From Sphingobium sp. (GTDB taxonomy: Bacteria > Pseudomonadota > Alphaproteobacteria > Sphingomonadales > Sphingomonadaceae), in NCBI GenBank assembly GCA_003248935.1, contig QFQF01000001.1:1-64000 (forward strand): a stretch of 64,000 nucleotides of DNA, read 5' to 3'. Under the pieces are notes generated by a model. The model made no database searches and was not told where the DNA came from. It saw only the letters and a list, made by a program, of their open reading frames with translations. A program made the translations under genes and the position numbers. Shown here in pieces: positions 1 to 9,036 of the stretch. Each line of letters opens with the position of its first letter. Within the stretch, counting starts at the first letter, position 1.

Positions 1-141
1 CCATGAAACGCGCCCCTCGCAGCCTTCAACACCATGTTTTATATAGGAAATATAATGGTCAGGACAGCGAAATCAGCGCCTTACTTGGGAAATGTGGGTC
101 TACCGGTGTTAGATTGCCAAAGGCTGGGTGAGCGTGATGCC

Positions 142-1704
142 TCATTCCAGACTGGCTTCTTCTATCCGCGGAGCCGTGAGAGGAAGCGCCGACGCCTGCG
201 GCGCCGATGCGCCCGCTCCTGCCATGGGCCAAGTCTGCAATTTCACGGTCGCGGTGTCCCCACGTGCAGATGCGCTCCAGCGTAACGGGCCACCGCCACG
301 AAAGAAGCGGTCTGTGATGGTGCGGGTGCCGTCGCCGACGAACACCTCAAGGATTGACTCGTCGACCATGACCCGCAGCCGCACTTTGCGGGTTTTCAGG
401 TCAACCGGCGCCACGTGACGAATAGCGAAAGCGTCGTGGAAGTGGGGGCCCGACCGAGTGCGGTCTACAAACACCTCATTCACTGTCGGGTTGACGCCGA
501 TCAGCGTCTGATAACCCTGGCCGTCGGTGATCGCGAACGTCACCTGATCGGCTTTTCCAGCGTCAATGTCGGCGACAAAGTCGACCGAGCCGCCCGCAAT
601 CGGCAGATCGGTCGGCGCTTCGTCCAGCGAGGCGGAGAAGCTCTGGACCGGTCCGCGCAACGCGTCCAACTCGCGTACTGGCGCCTGCGCAATGCGGTAA
701 GTGTTATCGGTCTTCAGCAACGTCACGGTCCGCGGCACCGTCATCAGCCCTCGTGAAGGCCAGGTGGGTATAGCCTCCGCATAACGCCAGTCGTTTGCCC
801 AGCCGATCCAGATGCGACGCGGGTCGCTCTCAGGAAGATCGTTCCATGACACGGCGGCATAGAAGTCGGCGCCATAGTCCATCCAGCGTGGTTCATCCCC
901 CCAGCCCGGCAGGGTGGCGAAGCGAGTTCCGTCGAAATTGCCGACAAAATACTGGCTACCCGAGCCACCGCCGATGCTGTTGTCGCCGAGGTTCACGCTT
1001 AGAACCCAGCGGCGCTCTCCGGGCACGCCCCCCATGACCGGGAGTTCAAAGAGATCGGGGCACTCCCAGTTCTTGCCGCGCGCGCCGGCGGGACCGAAGC
1101 TGCTGGCGAGACTCCAATTTTTCAGGTTCGGTGAGGTGAAGATGACGACACGATTTTCCAGCGCCATCACCGCGACCATGATCCATCGCCTTGTCGCGGC
1201 ATGCCAGAAAACCTTGGGGTCGCGAAACTCGGGTGATCCGACGCTCAGCACCTCTCCGTGAACTTTCCAGCTACGGCCCCTGTCGTTGCTGTATGCGAGA
1301 TATTGCGACTCCAGCCTCGCCTTCATATGGTGGCCGGTGTAGATCGCCACCAACGGCGGTTTTCCGCCGTGGCCAAAGCCGCTGCTGTTGTTCCAGTCCA
1401 CCACCGCGCTGCCCGAATAGGCCATTACGTCTTCGGTCGCTGCTATGGCGATCGGCATTTCCTGCCAGTGCACGAGATCAGGGCTGACCGCATGACCCCA
1501 GCTCATGTGACCCCACCGGTCCCCGTGCGGGTTGTACTGGTAGAAAAGATGATACTCGCCATCATAATAAACGAGCCCGTTGGGATCGTTCATCCAGTTG
1601 CGCGCCGGCGCGAAATGATAGGCAGGTCGCGGATCGGCGCGTTGAGCCGACACAGCGGGCGACAGCAGCGCGGCGGCCGCCAGGATGAAGGCAAGCCTTT
1701 TCAC
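142..1704 (-). CDS. Secreted glycoside hydrolase family 32 (levanase/fructan beta-fructosidase type)
   Basis: Hydrolyses beta-fructosidic bonds in levan, inulin or sucrose outside the cytoplasm. The 520-residue product starts with a signal peptide (about residues 1-21, ending SAVSA-type). It then shows the GH32 signatures WMNDPNG with the nucleophile Asp40, FRDPKVF (stabilising Asp) and WECPDLF (acid/base Glu); the C-terminal third fits the GH32 beta-sandwich. The frame is open upstream to 1881, but that part lies inside the preceding transporter gene. The GTG at 1704 gives a clean signal peptide and overlaps the transporter stop by 4 bp (GTGA), so it is the chosen start. The exact substrate cannot be read from sequence. 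Confidence 0.9.
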   Translation of the reverse strand: MKRLAFILAAAALLSPAVSAQRADPRPAYHFAPARNWMNDPNGLVYYDGEYHLFYQYNPHGDRWGHMSWGHAVSPDLVHWQEMPIAIAATEDVMAYSGSAVVDWNNSSGFGHGGKPPLVAIYTGHHMKARLESQYLAYSNDRGRSWKVHGEVLSVGSPEFRDPKVFWHAATRRWIMVAVMALENRVVIFTSPNLKNWSLASSFGPAGARGKNWECPDLFELPVMGGVPGERRWVLSVNLGDNSIGGGSGSQYFVGNFDGTRFATLPGWGDEPRWMDYGADFYAAVSWNDLPESDPRRIWIGWANDWRYAEAIPTWPSRGLMTVPRTVTLLKTDNTYRIAQAPVRELDALRGPVQSFSASLDEAPTDLPIAGGSVDFVADIDAGKADQVTFAITDGQGYQTLIGVNPTVNEVFVDRTRSGPHFHDAFAIRHVAPVDLKTRKVRLRVMVDESILEVFVGDGTRTITDRFFRGGGPLRWSASARGDTATVKLQTWPMAGAGASAPQASALPLTAPRIEEASLE

Positions 1705-3077
1705 GATGTGGTACCCCTTATATCCATATCTTCGAGCGCGATGCCGTTGGTCTCGGGCATGACGCGCCAAGTCCAGATGAATTGTACAAGCATCATCGCC
1801 CCGAAAAAGGCGAACACCCAACCGCCAACTGAGCCCGCAACGACCGGGAAGAGCCACGTGATCGCCGCCGCCATGACCCAATGAGTGGTGGATCCCAAGG
1901 CCTGTCCCTTGCCGCGCACTGCGCTGGGGAACAGTTCCGAGATGAATACCCAGATGACAGCGCCCTGGCTGACAGCAAAGGCTGCGATGAAACCGAGCAA
2001 GCCAAGGAGGATCAGCGTACCATCCGGCACTGCCTGCTCGAGTTGCCAGCCGACCAGCAGAAGCGCGAGGGCGCAGACCACTGAGCCCACGTAGAGCAGC
2101 GGCTTGCGGCCGAACCGATCAATAAGGAACAACGCGAGAACGGTGAAAACGAGGTTGGTGCCGCCCACGGCGATCGACTGGAGCAAGGCAGAGTCCGCAC
2201 CCGCGCCTGCAAACTCAAAGATCCGCGGCGCGTAGTAGAGCAGCGCGTTGATGCCCGAGAGCTGGTTGAACATGGCGATCGCAAGCGCGCATGAGACCGG
2301 CACAGAATGAGCCGCCTGAAACAGACGGGGCGTTCCGCCCGCCTTCTCACGCATTTCTGCCGCCTCGATCCTTTCGAGTTCGGCGGCAGGATCGAGGAAG
2401 CCGAGCTTACGCATGCTCGAAGTCGCCTTCTCATGCGCACCTTGGATCGCAAGCCAGCGGGGGCTCTCCGAAAGCCGCAATGTAACGACGAGGTAGACGA
2501 CGGAGGGCACCGCGACGATGCCGAACATCCACCGCCATGCGCGTTCTGTCGGCAGTAGCTGGGCAATGATGTAGTTCGACAGGAACGCGATGAGGATACC
2601 GAGCACGATGTTCAGCTGATTCAGGGCGACCAAACGCCCGCGGAAGCGCGCGGGCGCCACCTCCGCAATATAGATGGGCGTCACCACTGACGCCGCGCCG
2701 ATTGCGAGGCCACCGAGAAACCGGAAAGCGATCAGCACGGCCCAGTTGCCAGCGAGGGCCGTTCCGAGCGACGAGATGACATACGCTATGGCGACAGACA
2801 GCATAACGGCGCGCCGCCCATGCCGGTCGGCCGGCGCGCCCGCGACAAGCGATCCGATCACGGTGCCGATCAATGCCGACGACACGGTGAAGCCGAGCGA
2901 TGCATCGGTCAGTGCGAAGCGGGTCTGGAGCGCCTGGGTCGCACCCGATATAACCGCCGTGTCGAACCCGAACAGGAGGCCGCCCAGCGCTGCACCTGCG
3001 GCGCTCAGCACGATCGCACCGGTCACCCGCGCATCCGCGGTGGCTCGGGCATTCTCCATCGGCAGCAAACTATGCAT
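1701..3077 (-). CDS. MFS sugar porter family transporter
   Basis: Twelve-helix inner-membrane sugar/H+ symporter of the SP family, 458 aa. Family motifs are visible: LLFGFDTAVISG in helix 1, the loop motif DRHGRR, SESPRWL after helix 6, QLSGINALLYY in helix 7, RFGRKPLL and PETNG near the C-terminus. It is coupled by a 4-bp overlap to the downstream GH32 gene, so it most likely imports the fructose or short fructans released by that enzyme. A second in-frame ATG at 3059 (MENARA) is an equally possible start. Confidence 0.9.
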   Translation of the reverse strand: MHSLLPMENARATADARVTGAIVLSAAGAALGGLLFGFDTAVISGATQALQTRFALTDASLGFTVSSALIGTVIGSLVAGAPADRHGRRAVMLSVAIAYVISSLGTALAGNWAVLIAFRFLGGLAIGAASVVTPIYIAEVAPARFRGRLVALNQLNIVLGILIAFLSNYIIAQLLPTERAWRWMFGIVAVPSVVYLVVTLRLSESPRWLAIQGAHEKATSSMRKLGFLDPAAELERIEAAEMREKAGGTPRLFQAAHSVPVSCALAIAMFNQLSGINALLYYAPRIFEFAGAGADSALLQSIAVGGTNLVFTVLALFLIDRFGRKPLLYVGSVVCALALLLVGWQLEQAVPDGTLILLGLLGFIAAFAVSQGAVIWVFISELFPSAVRGKGQALGSTTHWVMAAAITWLFPVVAGSVGGWVFAFFGAMMLVQFIWTWRVMPETNGIALEDMDIRGTTS

Positions 3078-3228
3078 CGATGATCTCCGGCTCAGAACCT
3101 GGAGGCGAGATCATCGAGCAACCGCCATGCGGAGGGCGGGAGTCCGGCGTGGCGTCCCACGAAAGGTGGTCGCAGGAGCGCGCTCCCGGGAAAACGCAAG
3201 TGCTCGTATGCAACATCTGGATGCGCGC

Positions 3229-4431
3229 TTATGAAAACGGACGATCAATCGACGCGGATGGCCGCGTAAACCAGCGGGCACCGTCATCGGTCACGTAAAA
3301 ATGGTCTTCCAGACGGATTCCGAACTGGTCTGGAATGACGATCATCGGTTCATTCGAGAAGCACATTCCCGGGGCCAGCGGGGTTTTATCGCCACGTACG
3401 AGATAAGGCCCCTCATGGATCGACAGGCCAATCCCGTGGCCCGTGCGGTGCGGCAGGCCAGGCAGCATGTAATTCGGCCCCAGCCCGTATCGCTCCAGCA
3501 CGTCTCGAGCCACTTGATCGATGTGTTCGCAGGCTATGCCTGGGCGGACCGCGGCAAATGCTGCGGCTTGCGCTTCATGTTCGATTGCCCAGATGCGCCG
3601 ATGGGTTTCGGTTGGCTCACCGAAGACATAGGTACGCGTAATGTCTGAGTGATAGCCGGCGAATTGGCATCCCGTGTCGATGAGGACCAGGTCGCCATCG
3701 GCCAAGGCCTGCTCTCCTGGAACGCCGTGTGGATAGGCGCTGGCTGTGGCGAATTGTACTGCACAGAAATAGGAACCGTTATCCGCGCCCGCCTTGCGAT
3801 GGGCGGCTTCGATGAAACGGCGAACCTCGGTCGTCGTTATGCCGGGCCTCAAGATGCGCGCTGCCCGCCGATGCACTTCCAGCGTCAGGCTCTTGGCATA
3901 TTGCAAGCAGGCAAGCTCGGCCGCAGATTTGATGCTGCGACATCCGTCAACAACTGGCGCCGCATCGACGATCGTCATGTTCCGCGCCATCGCAGCAACC
4001 TTGCTGAAGACCAGGAAAGGCAAGGCAGGATCGAAGCCCAGCGTTTCGACGCCCATTTCGCGCGCGGTTGTGACGACCAACGCGGCCGAGGGCTCATCTT
4101 CCTGCCAAAGCCTTAGTTCAGCGTCGATCTGCAGGCTGGCTTGCAGAGACTCGCACTCGAAAGCAGGGCATATCATCATCGGCGTTCCGTTGACTGGCAA
4201 CAGCATCGCAACCAGGCGTTCGGTGCCGGGCCAGCCGACACCCGTAAAATAGCGTAGACTGGTACCGGCGCCGATCAGCATCGCCTGCATGCCGGCGGCA
4301 CGCATCAGCGCGCGCGCGCGCTCCATGCGGGCTTCGAGTTCCGTCGCCGCGATAGACTGCGGCGGCTCGGGCAGAGGCTGCAAGGCCTCCAGTTCGCGAT
4401 CCCAGGTCGAACCGCCGATTCCGATTGTCAT
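3229..4431 (-). CDS. M24 family metallopeptidase (Xaa-Pro aminopeptidase/creatinase fold)
   Basis: A 400-residue pita-bread-fold enzyme with an N-terminal creatinase-type domain (about residues 30-165) and a C-terminal catalytic domain. The five metal ligands are in place: Asp252 (LIDTG), Asp263 (HSDITRT), His332 (HRTGHGIG), Glu361 (SNEPM) and Glu375 (IRLEDHF), so it should be active. The start at 4431 sits one base after the upstream stop; the frame is open to 4473, but that would overlap the upstream gene. Last gene of a five-gene operon. Possible substrates include proline dipeptides or an N-substituted amino acid; members of this family also include ectoine hydrolases. Confidence 0.85.
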   Translation of the reverse strand: MTIGIGGSTWDRELEALQPLPEPPQSIAATELEARMERARALMRAAGMQAMLIGAGTSLRYFTGVGWPGTERLVAMLLPVNGTPMMICPAFECESLQASLQIDAELRLWQEDEPSAALVVTTAREMGVETLGFDPALPFLVFSKVAAMARNMTIVDAAPVVDGCRSIKSAAELACLQYAKSLTLEVHRRAARILRPGITTTEVRRFIEAAHRKAGADNGSYFCAVQFATASAYPHGVPGEQALADGDLVLIDTGCQFAGYHSDITRTYVFGEPTETHRRIWAIEHEAQAAAFAAVRPGIACEHIDQVARDVLERYGLGPNYMLPGLPHRTGHGIGLSIHEGPYLVRGDKTPLAPGMCFSNEPMIVIPDQFGIRLEDHFYVTDDGARWFTRPSASIDRPFS

Positions 4432-4432
4432 G

Positions 4433-5368
4433 TCAGTGTTGTCCAAGGTTGCGAGAAGGTTTGAAGAACGCAAAACGATCGATGTCGAAGGGCTGCATGT
4501 CGATCGCAGCGGCGCTGCTCGTCGCGAGTTGGGACACGATCTCGCCCGTTGTCGCGGCTAAAGTGAGGCCGAGATGTTGATGACCGAAGGCGTAGATCAC
4601 ATTATCGGCCCGTCGGCTGATCCCGATCGCGGGCAGGTAATCCGGCAAGGTCGGCCGGGCCCCCATCCATCTCGAGACCGGTTCGCCGAGATCCAGGCCC
4701 AATTCCCTCAAATGGCCGTGCAGTTTCTCCCACTTCCTGGGGTCGGGCGGGGATGAGGGCAGGCCGAACTCGGTAAAGCTGGCCGCGCGGATACCACTGA
4801 CAAGGGCAGCGCCTCGCACCATCGGTTCATCGGCCAGGCTCCGGTCGAGCAGCGCTGTCGCGACATGGTTCGCGCCTGCCGAATTGCCGACGACCCAAAT
4901 CTGATCCGGGTCGAAACCCAGATTGGCTGCCTTGCGCCTTAGCCATTCTACCGCCCGATGCACGTCGAGCGCACCTGCCGGCCAGCACGCCGAAGGTGCG
5001 AGCCGATAGTTCATCACGGCCCCGATGACTCCCTTCGAGGCGAACCAGCGCGCGATGTTGCCAAAAAACAGATCGTTGATGCGCTTGTCGCCGCCGTCAA
5101 AGCCGCCGCCCGGTACGAACAGCATCAGCGGGCCGCCGCGATCATGGGGGTGCCGGTACAGATCGAGAACCTGCCGTTCCTCGTCACCATATGCGAGATC
5201 GGCGAGACACTCGATGCTCGGATCGAAGACCAGATCCTCCGCGTACAGATCAAGGGTCGCACCGATCACGTCCGGGGTGAAGTTGTTTCCCATCGCCCGG
5301 ATAGCACGCACGCGCTCATGGTGCCGCTGGCTCGATCCGCCACCAGAACCTTCGGACGCCGCTATCAC
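4433..5368 (-). CDS. Chimeric ORF: alpha/beta-hydrolase N-terminus fused to a DadA-type dehydrogenase C-terminus
   Basis: Residues about 40-192 are an alpha/beta-hydrolase of the esterase/arylformamidase type, with an oxyanion loop VPGGGF (85-90) and nucleophile elbow GNSAGA (Ser163). From about residue 194 the sequence changes to the C-terminal cap of FAD-dependent D-amino-acid dehydrogenases. There it shows EFGLPSSPPDPRKW, then WMGARPTLPDYLPAIG and YAFGHQHLGLTLAATTG, ending MQPFDIDRF. The hydrolase therefore lacks its catalytic Asp/His strand region, and the oxidase lacks its FAD-binding N-terminus. Intact in frame, 311 aa, 4-bp overlap with the upstream gene and 1 bp before the next. An internal deletion joining two adjacent operon genes is the simplest explanation. 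It is probably non-functional for either original activity. Confidence 0.75.
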   Translation of the reverse strand: MIAASEGSGGGSSQRHHERVRAIRAMGNNFTPDVIGATLDLYAEDLVFDPSIECLADLAYGDEERQVLDLYRHPHDRGGPLMLFVPGGGFDGGDKRINDLFFGNIARWFASKGVIGAVMNYRLAPSACWPAGALDVHRAVEWLRRKAANLGFDPDQIWVVGNSAGANHVATALLDRSLADEPMVRGAALVSGIRAASFTEFGLPSSPPDPRKWEKLHGHLRELGLDLGEPVSRWMGARPTLPDYLPAIGISRRADNVIYAFGHQHLGLTLAATTGEIVSQLATSSAAAIDMQPFDIDRFAFFKPSRNLGQH

Positions 5369-6189
5369 AGCGACGCTCCCCGACGCGCTACCGTGTTGGC
5401 GGCAATTCCGACCCCCTCGATTTCAACTTCGATACGATCCCCTGCCCGCATGAACACAGGGGGATTGCGCGCATAGCCCACCCCTGCGGGGGTGCCGGTG
5501 GCAATCACGTCGCCCGGCTCGAGGGTCATGGCCTGCGAAAGTGTGACGATCAGCGTAGCGACGTCGAAGATCATGTCGGCGGTGTTGCTGTCCTGCATGA
5601 CCTCGCCATTCAGACGTGCCTGTATCCGCAACCCCGAAGCACCAGCAGGAAGTTCGTCAGGCGTCACCAGCTCCGCGCTGAATGCTCCGGAATAATCGAA
5701 ATTCTTGCCCGCCGTCCACTGGCTCGATTTACGCTGAAAATCGCGGATCGAGCCGTCATTGAAAGCACAGTAGCCCGCCACATACTCAAGCGGATTGTCC
5801 CGGACATTCGTGGCTGTCTTGCCGATCACGACGGCCAGCTCAGCCTCATAATCAAGCTTGTCTGAGATTTCCGGCAGAATGATCGCTCCCTCAGGCCCCA
5901 CCAGCGACGTCGGGCCGCGAAGGAACACGGCCGGATATTCCGGGATCGGGTTCCCCCCCTCCTCCGCGTGGGCACGATAGTTAAGTCCGATACAGATGAC
6001 CTTTCCAGGCCGTTGCACGGGAGCCAGCAGAGTGACGTCGGCCACCGCAATTTCCTCCCCCGCTTGGTAGGCAGCCTCGTTCATGGCGATATCGACAGCG
6101 GCTTCCGCCGTTGGGCGGACCTGAATGACATCACCGGTCCGAACGCCATGTCGAATTGCGCCGCCTGCCAAGAAGGTAACAACCCGCAT
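5365..6189 (-). CDS. Fumarylacetoacetate hydrolase (FAH) family protein
   Basis: Metal-dependent enzyme acting on 2-oxo or 2,4-dioxo acids (acylpyruvate hydrolase, hydratase or decarboxylase). The 274-aa product has the family core ICIGLNYRAHAEEGG, the metal-binding pair LDYEAELA (Glu115, Glu117) and the NDGSIRDFQ segment (Asp145), ending with a typical GDRIEVEIEGVG strand. Its position between a CoA ligase and hydrolase/peptidase genes points to side-chain or ring-fission product degradation. Substrate not determinable. The 114 bp before it (6190-6303) hold no gene. Confidence 0.88.
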   Translation of the reverse strand: MRVVTFLAGGAIRHGVRTGDVIQVRPTAEAAVDIAMNEAAYQAGEEIAVADVTLLAPVQRPGKVICIGLNYRAHAEEGGNPIPEYPAVFLRGPTSLVGPEGAIILPEISDKLDYEAELAVVIGKTATNVRDNPLEYVAGYCAFNDGSIRDFQRKSSQWTAGKNFDYSGAFSAELVTPDELPAGASGLRIQARLNGEVMQDSNTADMIFDVATLIVTLSQAMTLEPGDVIATGTPAGVGYARNPPVFMRAGDRIEVEIEGVGIAANTVARRGASL

Positions 6190-6303
6190 TTACAACTCTC
6201 CCGCTGGTAGACGGACAACCCCGCCACCATTCCTAAATATTGGTATTCCTGCTAACTCACTCGCCCCTAGCGGGCGTCATCCGAATAAACAGACAGCACC
6301 ACG

Positions 6304-7842
6304 TCACACCGTGGCGCAAGCAAACACGTCCTTATATGCCTGCCGCAATTCCGCCTTCTGCACTTTCCCCATCGCATTGCGAGGCAGTACGTCGATGATA
6401 AATACATGTTTGGGGCGCTTGAAAGCGGCGAGCTCCTGAGCCAGCCGGGCCGTAATCGCCGCCGGATCGAGCAAGGCGCCTGGCGCTGCAGTTACGAGCG
6501 CGACTACCCCCTCACCGAAATCGGGATGAGGCACACCAATGACAGCGCTTTCGTCCACACCATCAAGCGCATCGATCGCCAGCTCGATTTCCTTCGGATA
6601 GATATTGTAGCCACCCGAGATAATCAGATCCTTCGCTCGCCCGACGATCCGAATGATTCCGGCGTCGTCTTCCGTCGCAATATCTCCGCTGATAAAATAG
6701 CCGTCAGCCGTGTGGTCTTCCGCTGTCTTCTCCGGATTACGCCAATATCCGGCAAAAAGGTTCGGACCTTTGAGTTCCAACACACCGGCTTCACCACAGG
6801 CCGCCAGCCCGCCTTCGCCATCGGCGATCCGGACCATCACACCCGGCAACGGGCGGCCGACACTGCCCGCAATCCGCGGCCCGTCATACGGATTGGACGT
6901 GACCATCAACGCCTCGGTCATGCCGTAGCGCTCCAGAATGGCATGGCCGGTGCGGCGCTCGAACTCCTCGAACGTGGCATCGAGCAATGGCGCCGATCCG
7001 CTGACAAAAAGTCTCACCCCAGCACAAAGTGCCTCATCGAACGACGGCTCGGCCAGCAACCGGGTGTAGAAAGTCGGCACGCCCATGAATACCGTCGCGT
7101 AAGGAAGGTCGCGGAGGACCGCCGCTGCATCGAAACGGTCGTGGAACAATATCGGGGAAGCGCCCAACATAGCGCAGTGAAGAGCCACGAAGAGACCGTG
7201 CGCATGGAACGTGGGCAGCGCGTGAAGCAAGACGTCGTCATCCTGCCACCGCCACGCTTCGTTCAACGCCTGCACATTGGACGATAGATTGCCATGCGTG
7301 AGCACCGCCCCCTTGGATCGTCCAGTCGTACCGGACGTGTACAGGATTGCTGCGGCATCGCCTGGCGTGAGTATCGCCGTAGCGAGTTCACCTTGCGTCG
7401 CATGCCAAGGCGCCTCAGGCAATGAACCTGCAACAAGCGCGCGCGCACCGTCAAAGACGACCTTCTCCGCGGGCAATTCCGGACTCGATATGAGGAGTGC
7501 AGGATCGGCGTCGGACAGGAAGTAACGAAGCTCGCTCTCCTGATATGCTGTGTTGAGCGGAATGAAGACCGCGCCGGTCCGCAAACAGGCAAGATAGAGT
7601 ATCACCGCCGCAGGAGACTTGTGCATCTGCACCAATACGCGATCGCCCTGGGCCACGTTGAGCGACCCAAGCCAGGCGCCCGCTTTCGCGGTCTCCGCCA
7701 GCATCTCACCATAGGTCAGCAGCGGCTGCCCATCTATCAGCATGAATGGTCGATCAGCATGGGCAGCGGCTGCGGCTTCGAACAGGGCGAATATGTTACT
7801 GTTCGATCGGTCCTCGCCTTGTTGCGCAATAAGGTCGGTCAT
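6304..7842 (-). CDS. AMP-forming acyl-CoA synthetase, malonyl-CoA synthetase (MatB)-like
   Basis: Activates a carboxylic acid to its CoA thioester through an acyl-adenylate. The 512-aa protein has the P-loop ILYTSGTTGRSKG (about 167-178), the adenylate motif YGMTEALMVTSNPYDG, GYFISGDIA, and the C-terminal NAMGKVQK with the catalytic Lys. Length and the pattern GGYNIYPKEIELAIDALDGV with HPDFGEGV and FKRPK are close to what I know of MatB-type malonyl-CoA synthetases. Malonate or methylmalonate is therefore the best guess. Coupled by a 4-bp overlap to the upstream Dabb gene. Confidence 0.85.
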   Translation of the reverse strand: MTDLIAQQGEDRSNSNIFALFEAAAAAHADRPFMLIDGQPLLTYGEMLAETAKAGAWLGSLNVAQGDRVLVQMHKSPAAVILYLACLRTGAVFIPLNTAYQESELRYFLSDADPALLISSPELPAEKVVFDGARALVAGSLPEAPWHATQGELATAILTPGDAAAILYTSGTTGRSKGAVLTHGNLSSNVQALNEAWRWQDDDVLLHALPTFHAHGLFVALHCAMLGASPILFHDRFDAAAVLRDLPYATVFMGVPTFYTRLLAEPSFDEALCAGVRLFVSGSAPLLDATFEEFERRTGHAILERYGMTEALMVTSNPYDGPRIAGSVGRPLPGVMVRIADGEGGLAACGEAGVLELKGPNLFAGYWRNPEKTAEDHTADGYFISGDIATEDDAGIIRIVGRAKDLIISGGYNIYPKEIELAIDALDGVDESAVIGVPHPDFGEGVVALVTAAPGALLDPAAITARLAQELAAFKRPKHVFIIDVLPRNAMGKVQKAELRQAYKDVFACATV

Positions 7843-8144
7843 GCCGCCGACACCCCCTCGAACTGAATGGTCAGCCGGCTCGCCTGGATCGGCGTCACGA
7901 AATCATGCACGAACGCCTTATGCTTGGGATGCGCCTGATAGGCATCCCAAGCAGCCCGGTCAGCAAACGCCGCGACCAGTCCATAGTCGCCGTTGCCATC
8001 TCGATAGCTGAGGTCAGGTCCGTGATCGATACTGACAAGCGCGCGCAATTCGTGGGCGAGTTCACAAAGAGCCGTCTTGAATCGCTCAATCTGACCGGCG
8101 TCACACTCGGGTCGCCAAGAGAAGATTACGACATGTCGGACCAT
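7839..8144 (-). CDS. Dabb (stress-responsive alpha-beta barrel) domain protein
   Basis: Small 101-aa ferredoxin-like barrel protein; the pattern MVRHVVIFSWR, then YGLVAAFADRAAWDAYQAHPKHKAF is the Dabb signature. Such proteins are dimers, some of which act as cyclases or lyases in degradation or biosynthetic pathways. First gene of the operon running down to 3229. It starts 28 bp from an inverted repeat that also lies against the divergent TetR gene, and its ATG follows a good purine-rich SD (AGAGGG). Confidence 0.85.
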   Translation of the reverse strand: MVRHVVIFSWRPECDAGQIERFKTALCELAHELRALVSIDHGPDLSYRDGNGDYGLVAAFADRAAWDAYQAHPKHKAFVHDFVTPIQASRLTIQFEGVSAA

Positions 8145-8172
8145 TTACCCTCTCTCCCGTCTTTCGCGTTAA

Positions 8173-8190
8173 AATGAGAGATATCTCATT
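8173..8190. promoter_or_regulatory. Inverted repeat, likely TetR operator
   Basis: Perfect 7-bp arms AATGAGA and TCTCATT with a 4-bp spacer (GATA) between the divergent TetR gene and the Dabb-led operon. A third ATGAGAG copy follows immediately at 8191. Its position over both promoters fits autoregulation and repression of the operon. Confidence 0.55.
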
Positions 8191-8898
8191 ATGAGAGGGA
8201 TGTCAACATTTGCAATCGCGGCGAGCGCCGACTATGGATCAGGGGTGGCAACAAAAAGCGTTAGACAATCGAGAGGCGGCAGTAAGCGTGAGCGCACCCG
8301 CGCGCGTCTGACCCAGGCCGCGCTGGAGTTGATGTCCGAGCGCGGCATCAACGCGACATCCGTAAGCGAGATCGCCGCCGCCGCAGAGCTCGCGAACGGC
8401 ACTTTTTACATTTATTTCAAGGACAAGGCAGAGATCGTCTCCTCCGTATGCCGCGCCGTTACGCTGGCGATGCACAACGAAATGAGCAGCGCTCGCCTCT
8501 CCTTGGAAGATGGTGCCGCGCGGGTGGCCTTCGGCACCCGTCAATTTATCGAGATCGCCGCCGCCGAGCCGCTTTGGGGCCGGTTACTGGTTTCTGCTTT
8601 CACCGAATTCGAGGCGATCAAGGAAGACATTGCGCACTATATGCGTCTTGATGTCGCGTTGGGGATAAAGCAGGGTCGGTTCACAGAGCCGTTAGACGAG
8701 TTTGTGATTGACGCGCACCTGGCTCTCCTTCGCGCCGGGGTTAGCGCACGGCTTGAGGGCAGCGGGCCAGATGTGTCCGACCGCGCCGCGGAATATCAAC
8801 TCCGTATCCTTGGGCTGAGTGTCGCCGAGAGCCGACAGGTGCGCCTCGCGAGCGAAGGTGAGAGCGTTAGCCGGGACGACCGATCGTCGGGTAAGTAA
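8191..8898 (+). CDS. TetR/AcrR family transcriptional regulator
   Basis: 235 aa; after a 35-residue variable leader comes a classical TetR HTH: RERTRARLTQAALELMSERGINATSVSEIAAAAE, then NGTFYIYFKDKAEI. The C-terminal ligand domain is unassigned. Divergent from the catabolic operon ending at 3229 and most likely its repressor. The start is uncertain: ATG at 8191 directly abuts the inverted repeat. ATG at 8200 (MSTF) or GTG at 8245 would place the HTH closer to the N-terminus, as is usual in this family. Confidence 0.88.
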   Translation: MRGMSTFAIAASADYGSGVATKSVRQSRGGSKRERTRARLTQAALELMSERGINATSVSEIAAAAELANGTFYIYFKDKAEIVSSVCRAVTLAMHNEMSSARLSLEDGAARVAFGTRQFIEIAAAEPLWGRLLVSAFTEFEAIKEDIAHYMRLDVALGIKQGRFTEPLDEFVIDAHLALLRAGVSARLEGSGPDVSDRAAEYQLRILGLSVAESRQVRLASEGESVSRDDRSSGK

Positions 8899-9036
8899 TG
8901 CAATAGAGTTCCGGTTGGGCAGGAATCTGAAGCTTGACCGCTGCGGACCCAGCCCCCCAGGCATGGCGTCGTCCGTCAACCATGGCCTCGCCTCCAAACA
9001 GTACGGGCGCTGCTCGTGCGAGGACACCCGATCAAG

